DNA of 64,000 bases from Holothuria scabra (lineage: Eukaryota > Echinodermata > Holothuroidea > Aspidochirotida > Holothuriidae): positions 4,919,547 through 4,983,546 of the forward strand of contig CM074193.1 of NCBI GenBank assembly GCA_037179385.1, read 5' to 3'. Below the pieces are notes generated by a model, which made no database searches, was not told the DNA's origin, and worked only from the letters and a program-made list of their open reading frames with translations. This document shows positions 36,589 to 50,700 of the stretch, piece after piece (position 1 is the stretch's first letter; the number at the start of each line of letters is the position of its first letter). The translations under genes and the position numbers were made by a program.

Positions 36589-38793
36589 TCAGACATATGA
36601 TTCATCATCGAAATCCATATTTGCAAATTCATCTGCTGCCATACCTGAATCAAAGCTATCTCCTTTTCGAGACTTTTGCCAGTTCTTTTTCTTTAACTCA
36701 CTGAGAACATCTCTCTCACGTGACCTCCGAAGTCCACTAGAGGGACTCGGAAGATCCCTTTGCCTTGCTGGTTCTTTTGGTTGAATGTTTGGAGGCCGGT
36801 TTGAACCTTGCGGGAAATTCCGACGAGGTGATTGAGGAACAGGGCTACTGTTCCTTTCCAAACTCTGTCCTTTATGTCTTTGACTACTTGGTTCAGATGA
36901 AGTAATAGTTCTATCAGAACTAGATGTAGAATTAGTGGGGGTATCTCCATCTGGTGAAGTTTCAACAAAAACTGAATCCTGGCCATAGAAAAGCTGACCA
37001 GTAGGCATATAGTATTTTGACTTTCCACTATTGGAAGAATTAGAGGGTTTGCGACTAGATGCCTTGCTATCGCTTGAAGATCTTCTAATCTGACGAGCTT
37101 TTGAAGGGCCTGTAACTGAGCCACTAAGGGATCTCTGAAGTCTGAGATTTTCCAAATCACTAATTTCATCATCGCTAGATTCTGAGTCATGGAAAAATAT
37201 TCCAATAACTTGCCTCCTCTCCTTCCCTTTTGATCTCTGCCTCTCAACTGTGACTGGTCTATCTAATGACAATGGCCTTTTGGATTCAATTTGTTGAGAT
37301 TTTGAAGGGGAGTTTTCTCGTAATAATTGATCAGAGTCCAAAGAAGCTGCTTTTTGAAACAAAGCTCTACGATTCACTGCTTCACGATATGATGGAAGAC
37401 TGTTTTTGAGATGACCTTCATTTTGAGTACTGACTCGCAACTCTGTTGGCCTTTGTGGGTCCTGAGTCTCTTGTTTTTCTTCAATAGTTTTCATTGTTTT
37501 TTCTTTATCATTATCTTGAATTGGTAAGGAGTGTCTCATCGCATCTTTTGGGAAATATTCAGATGGTGGGGTTACTTCTCCAGTGTTTACCTGTCTCCGA
37601 TTCCCGGGACTCATGTGTCTGTTTAGAGCTCTTGAAGCTACGGGGCGATGCGAAGACATTCTATTATCTGGCGTTAATGCCTTCATGAAACTTGGTGACC
37701 TACTAGCTATCTTTGAGCCCCTTGGAGACAAATTTTTTGCTTGAAGTTCATTGGATGGAAGGTAATATGTGACTTCACTTGTTCTGTTTGCTCTGTCTGC
37801 TCTCTGCATATGTGCTTTACCTGAGAAAAGTTTTTCTGTTGAACTTGAAGACTGACCATCACTTAGGCGATCAGATGATGACGATGACACTGAGGAGGCA
37901 CTTTGCCTGCTCGCAGCCATTCTATTTGGGAATGACTGATCTGAGATAGGCACTGACGGTGCTGACACCCTCCTATTGTACATCCGAGCAGGACTCAACT
38001 CTGTTGTTGCTGTCGATTCAGACACCTGGGGCATCTTTTCTAGGCTGGAAGATTTTGAGTTAGCTGCAGATGAAGGGGCACTGTTCAGAAGACGCCCAGG
38101 AGAATGATATCCCATCCTTGGTGGGTCTCCCTTGGGGGCTCTCTGGGTATTTCCTGGCAAGAGAAGAGTGGACCTGCTTTCCTTTGTAACATCCTCAATG
38201 AATTTCAATGTCTCTGGGCTAATGTTTTCATTTCCACCATCCTGTACCTGAAACATTTGCAGTCTTCTCCTAATTTCAGGAGATACTACAGAGGGGTCAG
38301 ACCCTGTTCTCGCTCTCCTGGTTGGGGCAAGAATTATGTCCTCTGAGGCAAAGTATGCTTCATTCTGGTTGAAACGTTTGTGCTGACTGGCACCACTGTT
38401 CAAGATGGTATTAAGTCTTTCTTGAGAGTTAACACCGGAATCTGTGGTGTCAGTGTTATCTGAATCTGGATAAATCTGGTTATCACTTGAAGTGATCCCA
38501 GAATCACGACTCAACGAAGATGGAGAGACAAGCGGAGGAACCCCCCACTTCTTCATTTGAGCATTATTATTTGGTTCAATGTCATCAGACAATTCCTGTT
38601 CAATACTGTCCATGGAAGATGCATTTCTTTTACCAAAGGCACCATCAGAATCTCCCCCTGAGTCCACTGTACAAACAGTTTCTTTACGAGCTGGAGGAGG
38701 GCCAAAGAGTGACGGAAGATCCTTTCCAAAAATTTCAATACAATGTAATATGAGGAACTGGAGTAGTTGAGGACTCTCCTTTGTTGCTTGCGC
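36589..38793 (-). CDS. ARHGAP20: Large terminal exon encoding a 734-residue disordered tail
   Basis: Last exon of the ARHGAP20-like gene. It begins AQATKESPQLLQFLILHCIE (end of the RhoGAP domain, LLQFLI..C..IFG) and continues through long Ser-rich stretches (SSVSSSSSDRLSDG, NSTSSSDRTITSSEPSSQ), repeated R-R-x-S/R-S-x-S sites, and acidic clusters (DSESSDDEISDLE). It stops after DDESYV. No folded domain was recognised. Internal frames such as 36693-37247 - are shadows of it. Confidence 0.92.
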   Translation of the reverse strand, partial: AQATKESPQLLQFLILHCIEIFGKDLPSLFGPPPARKETVCTVDSGGDSDGAFGKRNASSMDSIEQELSDDIEPNNNAQMKKWGVPPLVSPSSLSRDSGITSSDNQIYPDSDNTDTTDSGVNSQERLNTILNSGASQHKRFNQNEAYFASEDIILAPTRRARTGSDPSVVSPEIRRRLQMFQVQDGGNENISPETLKFIEDVTKESRSTLLLPGNTQRAPKGDPPRMGYHSPGRLLNSAPSSAANSKSSSLEKMPQVSESTATTELSPARMYNRRVSAPSVPISDQSFPNRMAASRQSASSVSSSSSDRLSDGQSSSSTEKLFSGKAHMQRADRANRTSEVTYYLPSNELQAKNLSPRGSKIASRSPSFMKALTPDNRMSSHRPVASRALNRHMSPGNRRQVNTGEVTPPSEYFPKDAMRHSLPIQDNDKEKTMKTIEEKQETQDPQRPTELRVSTQNEGHLKNSLPSYREAVNRRALFQKAASLDSDQLLRENSPSKSQQIESKRPLSLDRPVTVERQRSKGKERRQVIGIFFHDSESSDDEISDLENLRLQRSLSGSVTGPSKARQIRRSSSDSKASSRKPSNSSNSGKSKYYMPTGQLFYGQDSVFVETSPDGDTPTNSTSSSDRTITSSEPSSQRHKGQSLERNSSPVPQSPRRNFPQGSNRPPNIQPKEPARQRDLPSPSSGLRRSRERDVLSELKKKNWQKSRKGDSFDSGMAADEFANMDFDDESYV

Positions 38794-41700
38794 CTGTAAA
38801 CATAAAAAAATAAATGAATAAATTGTGTCTGTGATTCAAGTAATAGATAATCTTGAAAATCTCAATTGACAACACTTGTAACATAATTACTAAAAAAGTC
38901 TTTCTTGCGGTCAGTTTTGTTCCACTGAAGGGCACAATTTACCTCCAACAGAAAAGGACACTTTAGAGATTCACTACCGAAATAGAGCTGAATGCTTTGT
39001 CTTAAGTGTTTTAAATGAAGCATCAATATTCTGTAATAAGACATATTATTACGATCGGGGGGTATACCGGTACTGACGTCAATACTGGTACTAGAACTAC
39101 AGGTAATGAAAATACCGAAGATGTTTGGTGTGTTACTAATACCGGTTCTTGAAAAAAAAAAAGGTACTTGAAAAAATTACCGGTACTCATTATATTCCCC
39201 GACAAAAATAACTGCTAGGATGTATGGATGATTAAAATATTCACACAACCATTTAGAGCAGAGGTTCTTGCATGATAATTAACCCAATTAAACACCCAGA
39301 TGCATTAATGTGGAGGATAACATGGGGGTCATGCTTGGCTTAGGTCCCTTCCCACCCGACTTCCCTACCAGAGAGTTGAGAACCATTACTGCCTCAATAC
39401 CGGTTCTGTGTGTTTTACAATACCGGTACCAAGACTTTCACGCTACCACCCAACCCTACACATTATCTTCTTCGCATTGATCACCAAATCCAGTACCAGT
39501 AAAGATTTTCTCTGCACTAAAAGAAGAAATCCTGGTCCCATTTGCAAATGCAGCTGCCCTAAATTTTACAAGCAAGTGCCCCCCTCCCTCCCTCCACCAT
39601 TCACAAATCACTCTTTTTTAACCATTTACAATATTTTAGCAGCTGATTTGAGACAAATTTTCTTCATGACATATTCATTTTTAGGCAGGCCAAAAATGCA
39701 TTTAAGAAAAAGAGATAAATGAGAATAAGATTGAGGTAACTGGGTATTCCCCTTCCTCACCTGTGCCAATGCTCCTGCTGATAAGGGGGGCCAGATCATA
39801 CTAGGTGATATACAAATGGCTAAGTTAGTACCAGTCATGCTGTTTTCTTCTGCGTTGAGAGTAATATGGTAAAATATGCAAAAGATGTACCGCATCAGTG
39901 TTAAGTTAGCCTCAGGCAATTTCTCCAATATCCTGAAAGAACAAGAAATATTAAGTTATGCAAGTTTAAGTTTTACGTTATTTTGGACAGAGAGTGGAGA
40001 CGATAAGCCTGTGTAGCTCCTCGGAGGCTGCAGACCCCTTTAGGCTGCTGCCCCTCGGAGCCTGCTGGCCATGGTCAGAAATTCCTTACAATGAGCCCAA
40101 AAGTTGATGGCCTTAATAGTCATGAGCATTTACCACAATTGGTCAATTCATGAGGCAGACTGTGCTCATTGACTCAGTCTTCACAATTCTACGTTGAACA
40201 CAAAGTTGTATAAACGAAACAAAACATAGGCTTAGTACGTCCGTTAAAGCTTCCATTCAATTCAGATGTAAGCCTTGATCATGGACAACCTCTTTCAATC
40301 AATGCCAACTTTCATCACAGAGTCGGATTAAAAACAGTAATCTTTGGCTGAAAAGTATAAAACTCTTTTCTTATGTCTGTCTGCTCATTTTTTAGTAGTT
40401 AACCAATGTACTGTGTATGTGTATGCTTGCATGGTAACATACAATACCAGAGTCCAAAAACATTGACTCCTATAACTTTGTGTATAGTTGTACAATGGTA
40501 CAAGAGTTTGCCTGTTTAATAAACATTTTATGGCCTTGCATAAACCAATCCTCACACAGCTATGCAAATGAAGTTTGCGATGGACTTCTAGGCAAGTTGA
40601 AATGATTTTGGCTCCAGGGGACGTTGGTTTTTCATAGCAATGAGCTGAAAGAAAAGACTTTGTCTGCTCTGCAGGCTAGTAGATGATTGGCATAAGAGAA
40701 TAGCCCATCCCAGAAACATGTCAAACTTCATGCCAAGACAGGTCTCTTTTTATCTCAATGAAACAATCTCTTTCCAAGCTCTTGGAAAAAAATGCAACTC
40801 ACCTCTTGACAGTATCAATTTTCTCTGGCTCATCCTTAATTTGGTTCACTAGTAACCACTGGCTGTACAGCTCTCCAGTGAAAAGACAGTCTGGCAGGTT
40901 TCGCAGAAAGTCCTGGGAAGGCAAGAGAGTGGGACAGGTAATAAGTGTTTGCTCCATGGAGACACAAGTTCAGGCATTTACAGTACAGGGAAAGAAACTT
41001 AAAATATACTGCAACCTTACAAGCCAATGATTCCCATAACCATCAACTTAAAAACTGAAGTGAAAATCAACACATTGTTTGTTTTATTTATTTAAATGTA
41101 TATACATTTTTTTTAAGGGGGGGGGGGGGTTGTTTTAGTTTTTTGTTTCCTGTTTTGCAAAATGTTTACTGTCTATTAGGAATTTTTGTAGTTCTGTGTT
41201 TCCAGTTTTGAGAACAAATCAATTTTTATTGTGAAACACAGTAATTGCTTTGAGTGCATGGTTTCATTGTTTCGACAAACTGTCCAATACATTGCAACTG
41301 AATGAGGGGCAAAGTAGAAGTAGATTGAAGCAACTGGTAATAATGGTAGTCCACCTTTGAGGAGCTAGGTGGCAACCATTATAAAAAGCACGATGCATTA
41401 GAAGGGTGGGGTTTAAAATGCCTAGTGAGTATAGAAGATGTTGCATTATTTCTTTCAAAATTTTCATGACTTTTCTTCATTCTTCTTTAGCAGAAAAGAC
41501 ATGGCTTTGCCAACAATAAAAATACCCTGAAGGGTTTGAACTTGTCTTGAATACTCACTGTTAGCATGGATGCTGCTGTGGACACCTGTATCTCTGCCAG
41601 ATCACACTGTTCTCCCGCATTCAAATGAGCCTTCAGTTCTCGCACCATTCTTGCATTGGCGGATTTTCGGAAGATACCATGGGTAAAGGGGCCATTGTTG

Positions 41701-44700
41701 TAAATGTTGGTAAGAATATCTAATATTGGCTGCGGAGGTTCGCCCTCATTTGACAGGACACTAAGTGACTTACCAAACAGCCTGTAAGAGAAAGAAAATG
41801 AAATCTTAGTAATGTGCAATGACACAAAAATGTTTTTTTTTACAATGAAAATGGAGAAATGAGGGAAGGAACTTTTTAAAGAAAACCTGAGAACTTATTA
41901 ATCCCACTCTACCCAACCCCCTCACAAGATTTGTTGGAGGTAGGACATTTGAATCTGGTTCAAAGAGAGAGAATCTCATTACCAGGTTGGAAAATGGGTA
42001 CCAAAAACTTGACACCAACCCTAAAAAATGTAGGAAAAATGAAGTTGTCCATATGACAGTTGGTTAATTAGATAGGAGTTTTATGGCACAGTTTCCAAAC
42101 AATTGGTGTCAATGTGACAGAGTACTGTTTTGATGTATTGGATATGGATAGGAATCATCCTAGGGTAATCCCATCTACCTATTCTTATTATGTTTGTAAC
42201 AAACTGGAATGCAGGGTGTTCCTATTTGATTCCACCACCTGAATAAATGATGGGACAGGAACTCCAGTACCTAACTCAGCCCAAGTGCAGGAATATTCAA
42301 TACGATTTCAAATTTATTTCCACAACAGGACTGGTGAAAAGTTCTTACCCCAAACTGCATCAAAGTTTAACTTACTGCGATTCTGATGAGTTGGGAGATG
42401 AAGGTTTGGAAGACAGACTTCTGCGGAATCCTAACTTGAAATGTGACTTCTTATTCCTTAACTTTCTCTGAATACCTGACGTATCTGTCAAAAAGATTAA
42501 AGATATATAATCCAAATAAATCACACTTCTTATTAAAGGTTAAGTAACAACCTAAGACGTTACATTTAGGATGATAAGGTTCTTCAGAATTTTTGTCTCT
42601 GCCATAATGGATAGGTTACTACAGTGAAGTAGTGTAAACTGACTTGTTATGTAACTTCAGTTACTAATCAAAGCTGTTCCCTAACCAGCACTAAAAGGAT
42701 TAAAATCAAGATAAAAAATCTAACATAGCTCAGGATGGATAATGAATAACTTTATCTTCTCTGCATTTGAGGGTAGTTATATACCAACAGAGTTGATGGC
42801 GGGAAATAAGTTAACATCAAAGGCTTTCAAATTTTATCAGTTATGACCTAATATGCAAATGCAAACCTATCTCCATGAAGCTTGCTGCAAATCTGATTAT
42901 TTACCCTTCTAGCAAGATTTCTTAGTAGAGCAGGCCTACCAGATACGCTCCTTAAGACAAAGATTTGATAACTACTACCCCAACTTTACATCCAGGTTTA
43001 ATTAATAGTACTTTTTATCACTTCCTGCCACCATCCCCACTTAGCAGATATAAATCATGCCATGGATTTGAACCTTTTTATGACTTTATCCATACAATCC
43101 TTAATTCGCTAACTAATAGATATGTCTAGAAACAAGATAAATCGACTGAGATCTCTGACGTCAAAGGAAATCTTGTAAAAACATTTTTGATTCACCATGA
43201 TAAAAGAGAAGACTTACCAGAGCTCACACCAGAGCTAGATCTGCCCTTCCTTCGTAAGATGAACTGACACTGGTATCCACGCAATTCATTTTCTGCCGAG
43301 GACAACTGATCGAGGTCACCAGGAAAGTAAAAGTCTTCCCGATGTAAGGCTGCTTCACGAGTATGATTCATCTTAATAGAATGGGGGTACTCATGACCTG
43401 TATGACAATGGAAAATAATTCTAAATTGAACAACTATTTTCTTTTGAATGAGTTACAAGCTCTCTATCCCTCACTTTAAATTTCCTTTGGTGAGGAACTA
43501 CAGTGATACATTACGTCTACTACCCTACCCAAAAATAAAGTAGTCTACAGCATTAAGATTAGGTAGTTAACTAGTTTTTTTGTTTATGGCAACCAAACCT
43601 TCCCATGAAAAGTGTCCTATTCTTCCTTAACAGATACCCCACCCCTAATATAAGAACAGAATATAACTTTAACCTTTTATACTTACTGCCATGTTTTACA
43701 AGCAAATGTACTCCTGGTATCTAACAAAGATGAGGTGACAGCAACAGCTACTACTAATTTCCCTTAAAGCACCCACACCCAGTTCCCAAATCCCCCACCA
43801 ATTGTCCCATCTTAGGCTCACAATACAACCCTAACATGTCACCCCATACTTTACATCCATGACATGCTACTATGAACAATACATATAAAAGGGTAACACG
43901 CCTTCTACTTCCCTGACAATAACTGTCCCCCCCCACCCCCTACCCCACACTTTTTCCAACAAATGTTTCAGCTGCTAATGAAAGAGACTGTGGCAACAAT
44001 ACATACCTATTAAAGGGTAAAGGTCTTCCTCTTTCCCAGACTGCACCCAAAGCTGGTAGTTTTCATGCTGGTCAGCTGGCAGGTTAAACTGTTCCATTGC
44101 TGTAAGGAGGATGTCTTTGGAAGTATGCTGGTATTCTGCTTGGAATGTTTTGCTCTGGAGAGAAAAATAAAAAGACATTTTAAGAAACTAGGAACTAATA
44201 CAATGAACAAAAGGTAACTTCCGAAACTGAAACTCATTGAAGGATAAAAATTGACTGAGTTTTATTTGCAAGCCAAAGAGTATGTTCCTCTTTTAGTTGA
44301 CCCTTGTCATTGATGAATGACAGAAAGCACTGTCAGTCAGCTGGGAGAATGTCATTAGTGGTTGACAATTAAGTTTGGTGCTGATATTCAAAATAATAAT
44401 AAAAGGAAATAACTGCTTTGTGTTCCCTCCCTAACCCATTTAATGACAACTTACCCTGAAATACAACATGGCAGAACCACAAAAACTTAATATGATAAAA
44501 TATGCATGATGCCTGTGATTAAGGTTTACTTAAATACAAACTGTCAGTTTCAAAAGGCCAAAATTTAAGCATTCTTAAAAAAAAATCTACCCCTACTTTA
44601 GAGGAAACTTCAGCTAACATATTTGTCTTTCATATTAAAGGCAATCATTGGTACAGCTCTTTGATTGGCATCACATTCAAACAATGCATCATAGCTAAAT

Positions 44701-47700
44701 TACACAGCATGGTCACTGAGAGTGTCTTGATTACACATTATGGACTTGTATGGCCACTGGGACAAGCCATGAAGCAATACACAAGGATTGTGTCTGGATA
44801 AAGATGAGTTTTAGATAAATGTGGGAAGGGCTAGAAGTAAGTACGTTGGGAGAATTGGAACTGTTTGGGATGATGAAAATATGCCTTTAACCTCTAACAA
44901 TTATGGTATTGAAGGTTACAATCACAGCCTGATTGAATAAATGAGGAAGTGAGTCTGCCTTCCTGCAGTAGGACAAACTTTGTTACAATATCACCACCCA
45001 TCTGAAACCTATATCTGATACATAACAGACAAAAAAACCAGTTTATGGTACATGGTGCATTCATGTGTTTCACTGTAAAATAGCAGTAAAACTGATATCG
45101 ATTCTAGAATTTCCGATGTTTTTTCCCTATATTATACCAGGAACTGCATTCATTCACCTAGCTGGTTAAGTAGTAGACTAGAGGAATCTGTTTTGTCCTA
45201 TGCTCATAAACAAGAACAACAAACAGTGAAACTTTTCTTCCTGCAACATTAATCCTGAGATTCCGGTAGACCCAGACAATAATTGGAGTATATTATGCTT
45301 TAACCAGTATCCGCTCTCTAGGGGTACAATTATATCACTTCTTGTTATGACTCCATCCAGGGTTAAATTTCACCATGCAATTCCATAATAGATCAAAAAC
45401 AATTATTTATAGGAAAGTTTGCAGTATCAATTTCACATTTGGGGTAAACTGCATTTTGGGTTGTGAGAATGTAATAATGTTCACTGTTGTTACCATGGTG
45501 GCATGTAAGTATGACCTACTAGGGGGCTATGTTTTGTTTGAAAGTAATACACATGGCACATCAACTCATCTTGGTTGGTCCACCTAATTTGGCATACAGG
45601 CATTATGAGAATTGTTACATCTGCACAAAGGGTATGCAAATTTGGGGGAGGGGGTAAGGTTCAAGTGACCCCTTCAAAAGTTATATATAAGGAAAACTAA
45701 TAGAAAAAACATTTTAGATGAGAACATTCCGTACAACTTACAAGCATAGTCTTGGACTCTTCATCCCGATTACAAACAATGATAGGAACTGATTTGCAAT
45801 CTTGCCTTTCCCTTTCAATCTCAATATGCCTAAAAATAGAGAAAAAATTTAAATTAATATTAACAAGGAAAACATTGTTCAAACTATTTCATAGCTCCTG
45901 TTTTTGTAATTTCCAGAATCATTTAATCCTCACATGCATATCCTTTAATATACTGCAAGTTGACATTTCTTGAACTGGGACAAATGACAAGTCAAGTTTC
46001 ACACCCAGAAGTTATGCTATATGTTAAAAGTTTGACTTTGGAATGCATCCTGGCTTTTTAATGACCGTTTTGTGCATTATTTGAAAAAGGGTATGGTCAA
46101 CAAATTTTTAAAACACTTAATTGAATTGTTCTGCATTCTCTCTTTAAACAATCTTAAAGCTCACTCTTAGAACACTTGTCATTACAATGAGAATAAAAGT
46201 TAACAATCGTACAACTTATACTGGATGAATTTCCAAAACTAATTTAATATTCTAATTACATCTGCTGCACCCAAATGTCTCAACTCTCAAGCTCTTTCAA
46301 AAAATTTAAACAAGAGGAGTGTCCAAGGGAGCAAAAGCTGGACTGAGTGAGTTTTAAAAAAGCCTGGCATAAAACAAAACATAAATTAAAGAAAAAACAG
46401 GAAAAAAGTCTTACTTGCTCAAGCTTTGCCACCAAAGATCCTTCTCCTCTTTGGATGTAAATGTCAAAACATTATTGGTCGTTGGCCACCCTAAGACAAA
46501 GGATGATTCAGGTGAGTTGTTGATCTCACTTACATCTTGCGTACATGTTGCCAGCCAAAGCTCACATACTCGTAATCGATGCTTCAGCCGAAACAATGTG
46601 CATGATTTACTGTTAACAAAGGACAATGCATATTTGTCAAACAATGCAATATCCAAAATTCTTATCATTACATTTAGAAACACTGTAGAAATAACATGTC
46701 TACACACATTTCTATTCCTATTAGGTGGAAAAAAAATGACATTTGTGTGAAATTAAGTGTAAATTAAAACCAAAATTTTTGTAGCTTCTCTTGCAACTTC
46801 ATTCAGGGTAGTTTGGAAAACAAAAGTATATTGGTATTAATTAGGCTCACAGTACAGTAACTGGAGTGACTACTCATATCACACTGTCAGGAGATTTCCT
46901 TTTTGTACAAAGAAAAACTTAAACATTAAAAACTTTAAGCATGAATTGAAACCAAGATATGTTTGCTTTTTTCTTTCAGAGTTAATGATAACATCTCTTT
47001 CCTTTCCTTCAGCAAATAAAACCAAAACGTGATGGATATACTTACTTAGGTTTGGCGATGATGAGAACGTCATCAAATAAGAAAAGATATCGCACTTGTG
47101 TCTGTAGTCCAACAGTAATGTGCACTGGTCCTTCCATTATGTACAGTCTCTTTGTATTACTGAGGGATGTAGGTGGCTGCAGCCTTTGTGATTTGTCAGT
47201 ACCCGACTCTGACGAATGGCCTCTTGCAGATGCTGGTGGCTCTATACTGGATGAACTGATTTCATATGAAGACAAGCTGCTGGGAATGCCTTGCCCTTGA
47301 ACACTGCAAAGAAAAACAAGCAGTAAAGAAAATCAAAAAAGCCTCCCTTCCAATCTATCCACAAAAACACTCACTCACAAAATGGATCACCTTTTATAAC
47401 CACACAGCATTGCATAGTTCCTGAACACTGAGCAGAATAACACACTTCATACCAACATGTTCTCCAAATTTCTTCCTTAGGCAACAAAATAATCTCTCTA
47501 CCATAATTCTGTGATATGATCCCTCCTGTCAAGTTTTACATATTAACCTTTAACCCTGACCTTTGGTACAAAGACTGTACCCACAAAAAATTCAAACAAC
47601 AGCCTAACAGAAGAGTAAGTACTGTTTCAGTTACTGCATACAACATGTCACCATCACAAGCAGAAGTATAGATGAAAAACAGCCAATCCTCATAAATTAA

Positions 47701-50700
47701 ATGAGGGTCAAATTTGATGTACAAGTAATGCTTCCATGAAGAAGCCTGCCAGCTGTCTTTCAAAATAAGCAGGGCTATATAACTCTTTCTACTGTTCAAC
47801 TAAATGATTCTTCGATAAGGAAACACTCTTCCACATGGGCTAAAGTTACAACATTAAACTGAAGAGGACAACTTTGTACAGAGAAACTTTGATACTAAGA
47901 ATAGTCAGGGGGGCATTGTTCATGTCAAATTTTTCCAAAGCTTTCAATTTCAAGCTTCAAAAAGAAGCTTAATGATTCAAAAATCAGCACCCAAATTGAA
48001 GCTTGAAAAGACATAGCACAAACTTAAAGGCACACAGGGCTTGCTACCAGAAATGTTGTACTGAAAAAAGCTCAAACAGACTTCCAGCTTTACCACAGTG
48101 GTTTCCATGTGAATGATTACTAATTTCACCACCAACATTTTTTGGATAAATCATCTCGACCGAACTTGTCACAATACTACACCAGACAGTTGAACAGCCA
48201 CGATATCAGAAAAAATAACATACCTGCAAGCCTGTATTTTCCAGCAACCTGTCAAATGATGGTATTATTTACAGTATTCCACACCTTACTTGTAGCATGC
48301 CAGATTCACAACTAAACAGTTTTATTGTATTCAATGAAAGCAGGCTGATCTTTTCTGCATGGCACAGTTCACTAGTTTAATAAAACGAACTAGCAGGTTA
48401 ACCTGTACACTTGTTGACAAATAAATGGTAGTGTACTTCCAATTTAAATGGTTCAATGCAAAGACCTTTCTTTCCAAATAATCATACCACTTTGACTGCT
48501 ACTGTACGTAATCAACTCAGTTTGAAAATCCCTTGGAATAAAAGCACTGTTTGTCAAGTCTAATAATTGTGCCTGCTGCTATAACCACTGCCTAACATGC
48601 AGTAGATCTTTGCGAACTTCCTCATTTGCAAGTCTAATAGAAAATTTAAATAAAAGAATTTGCCCTCAATATAATGGTCATTTCTGGACAAAACTGGTTA
48701 AGTAGGGTAAAAACTACAGAGGGTAAAATTGACTTCTGGTAAAATCAACAATCATTGTAGTCTTAATACATACCCGTGCTATTAAGCAGGCAGGCAGCAT
48801 TCATTTATGTACAGTACGAATCAATATTACAATTTCCCAATTTATACTTGTTACAAGAAATGGGTAATACTTCAACATTTCAATATGTCCACTATAATTC
48901 TAAGGTAACTGGTAAAGCAGAAAGACTTTGAACATGTTCCTTTAGATATAAGAAGACTTCTATGAATAAGCCACTTGTGAACCTGACTGTAAGATATAAA
49001 TGGCATACAGTACCAGGGAGGTGCCAGTTGGAGTGGCAGCTCCCTGGGCATACTGCCATTGCACTCTGCTACTTTGAGACAGTAATCTGTCAACGCCCTT
49101 GCTAATAGCTTCATCCAAAGACCTCTAACATTCCACAAAATATGACAATGAGGAAACCAGATGAAAGGGTATAAAAGTTTATAAACATTTCTACAGGTTA
49201 ATAAAGATATTAAAAGAGGTAAGGAAGAACCATAGGTTATATTGTGAACCAGATTGGCAAAGTTGTGCAAATAAGACAGGATGAAAATGTCTTGCCAAAA
49301 CATATAAAAAATGAGATGTTTGTTATTCTAAACCTAAAATCACCATTACTGTAACTATGCATGTTCTATCCAAAGTCATTTTCAAGGTATGACATATCGA
49401 GCTCGTTAAAGACTAAATATTTATTCTTAGACACAAACAGACACTTAAACAATTTCACTTAAAGGCAGTGGTGCAAGGAAGCTCACTGTTTGATCAAGAA
49501 AAGAATTTGATCTAACTTTAAAGGCCTCAGCCTCTCACCCAAAACTTCAATTTTTGTAGTAGCCCATTGAAATTCTCAATTGGCTTAGCTTTTTGATTGA
49601 CAGCAAGTTTAAAACCCAGAATACTTTAGCTCATTAACAAAGTGCACTAATCTGAGTGCCTTTTTTATTACACAGTAGGGTCTTTCATAGCTCAACCTGA
49701 AGTAATATACTGAGAATGTGTCTGGATGAGCTTGAGTTTAAGACAGTTGTTTGGGGTGGGGGTGGGGGGGGGTGGGGGTAGGGGGGACTTAAGTAAGTAG
49801 GTAAGGAGAATTGAAAACTTTTTTGGGTGAGAAGATAAGTCTTTAACTTGTAAAAAAGCAGAAGAGGTTACACTAATAGGCCTACCTTTTCTCCACTCCA
49901 GGCTTTGACTTCGAACTGGTAAGGGCATTCTTAATGACTGAAGATGGCGCTGATCTTCTCCTTGTGGCCAAAGACTTGAATTTCTGAAAATGGCAAGAAA
50001 AAAACTTGAGGTAGGTCATAAATTTATTGCCACTGTATAAATCTGTCTGCTGAAAGAAATCATTACACATTGCAATTTTCCTGCATATTACCACAGTTTA
50101 GATAGCATCAGAAAAGATTATTTAAACAGAAATAATGCATGTTTTCAGTCACTTTAGGGGGCTAATGCCTGCTGGGACAACCTGATTCAGCCTTGCAGTG
50201 GAGGTCAAACAAAACAAAGATAACATGAATATACCTCATAAGTCCCTCCCTACTGATACCATGGGTTGTTCTTCAGGGTTAGTTGCAGGTATGTAGGAGT
50301 ACAAGGATAAATAGGAGCATGGGAGTACTACCTAATTACATACTCTAGCTTGTTGGAAGGAATAAATCAAAGACTGGTGGTATCATTATTCTATGTATTA
50401 TGTTATATGACCCTCCCCCCAAAGTCACCTCATCATGAAAAAATACACTAATACAATCACCACAACATATCTAAAACTTGAGGACATGGTTTATTTAAGA
50501 GAGGGCTTCCTCCTTAACTTGCTTGACAAGTATTTACAAAACTGTGCTCCTTGGCACACAGACCCTGTTGCTTTAATTCTTCCAACCATGGCAAGCTGCC
50601 AACAGAGAAATACCACTGGCCTGGTTTTAAAAAATTTCAGAGAATGCCATAGAAACTCAAAGGAGAAGTTATATTCCGTGCTTATGTGTATGCCCTGGGT

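Noticed and set aside
36693..37247. 184-codon - strand frame
   Set aside because: Alternative frame of the large last exon of the ARHGAP20-like gene; the main frame is continuous and in phase with the RhoGAP domain.
48872..49303. 143-codon hydrophobic - strand frame in RhoGAP gene intron 2
   Set aside because: No recognisable family, no regular membrane-segment pattern and no fitting splice context; AT-rich sequence gives such Leu/Phe/Ile-rich frames by chance.
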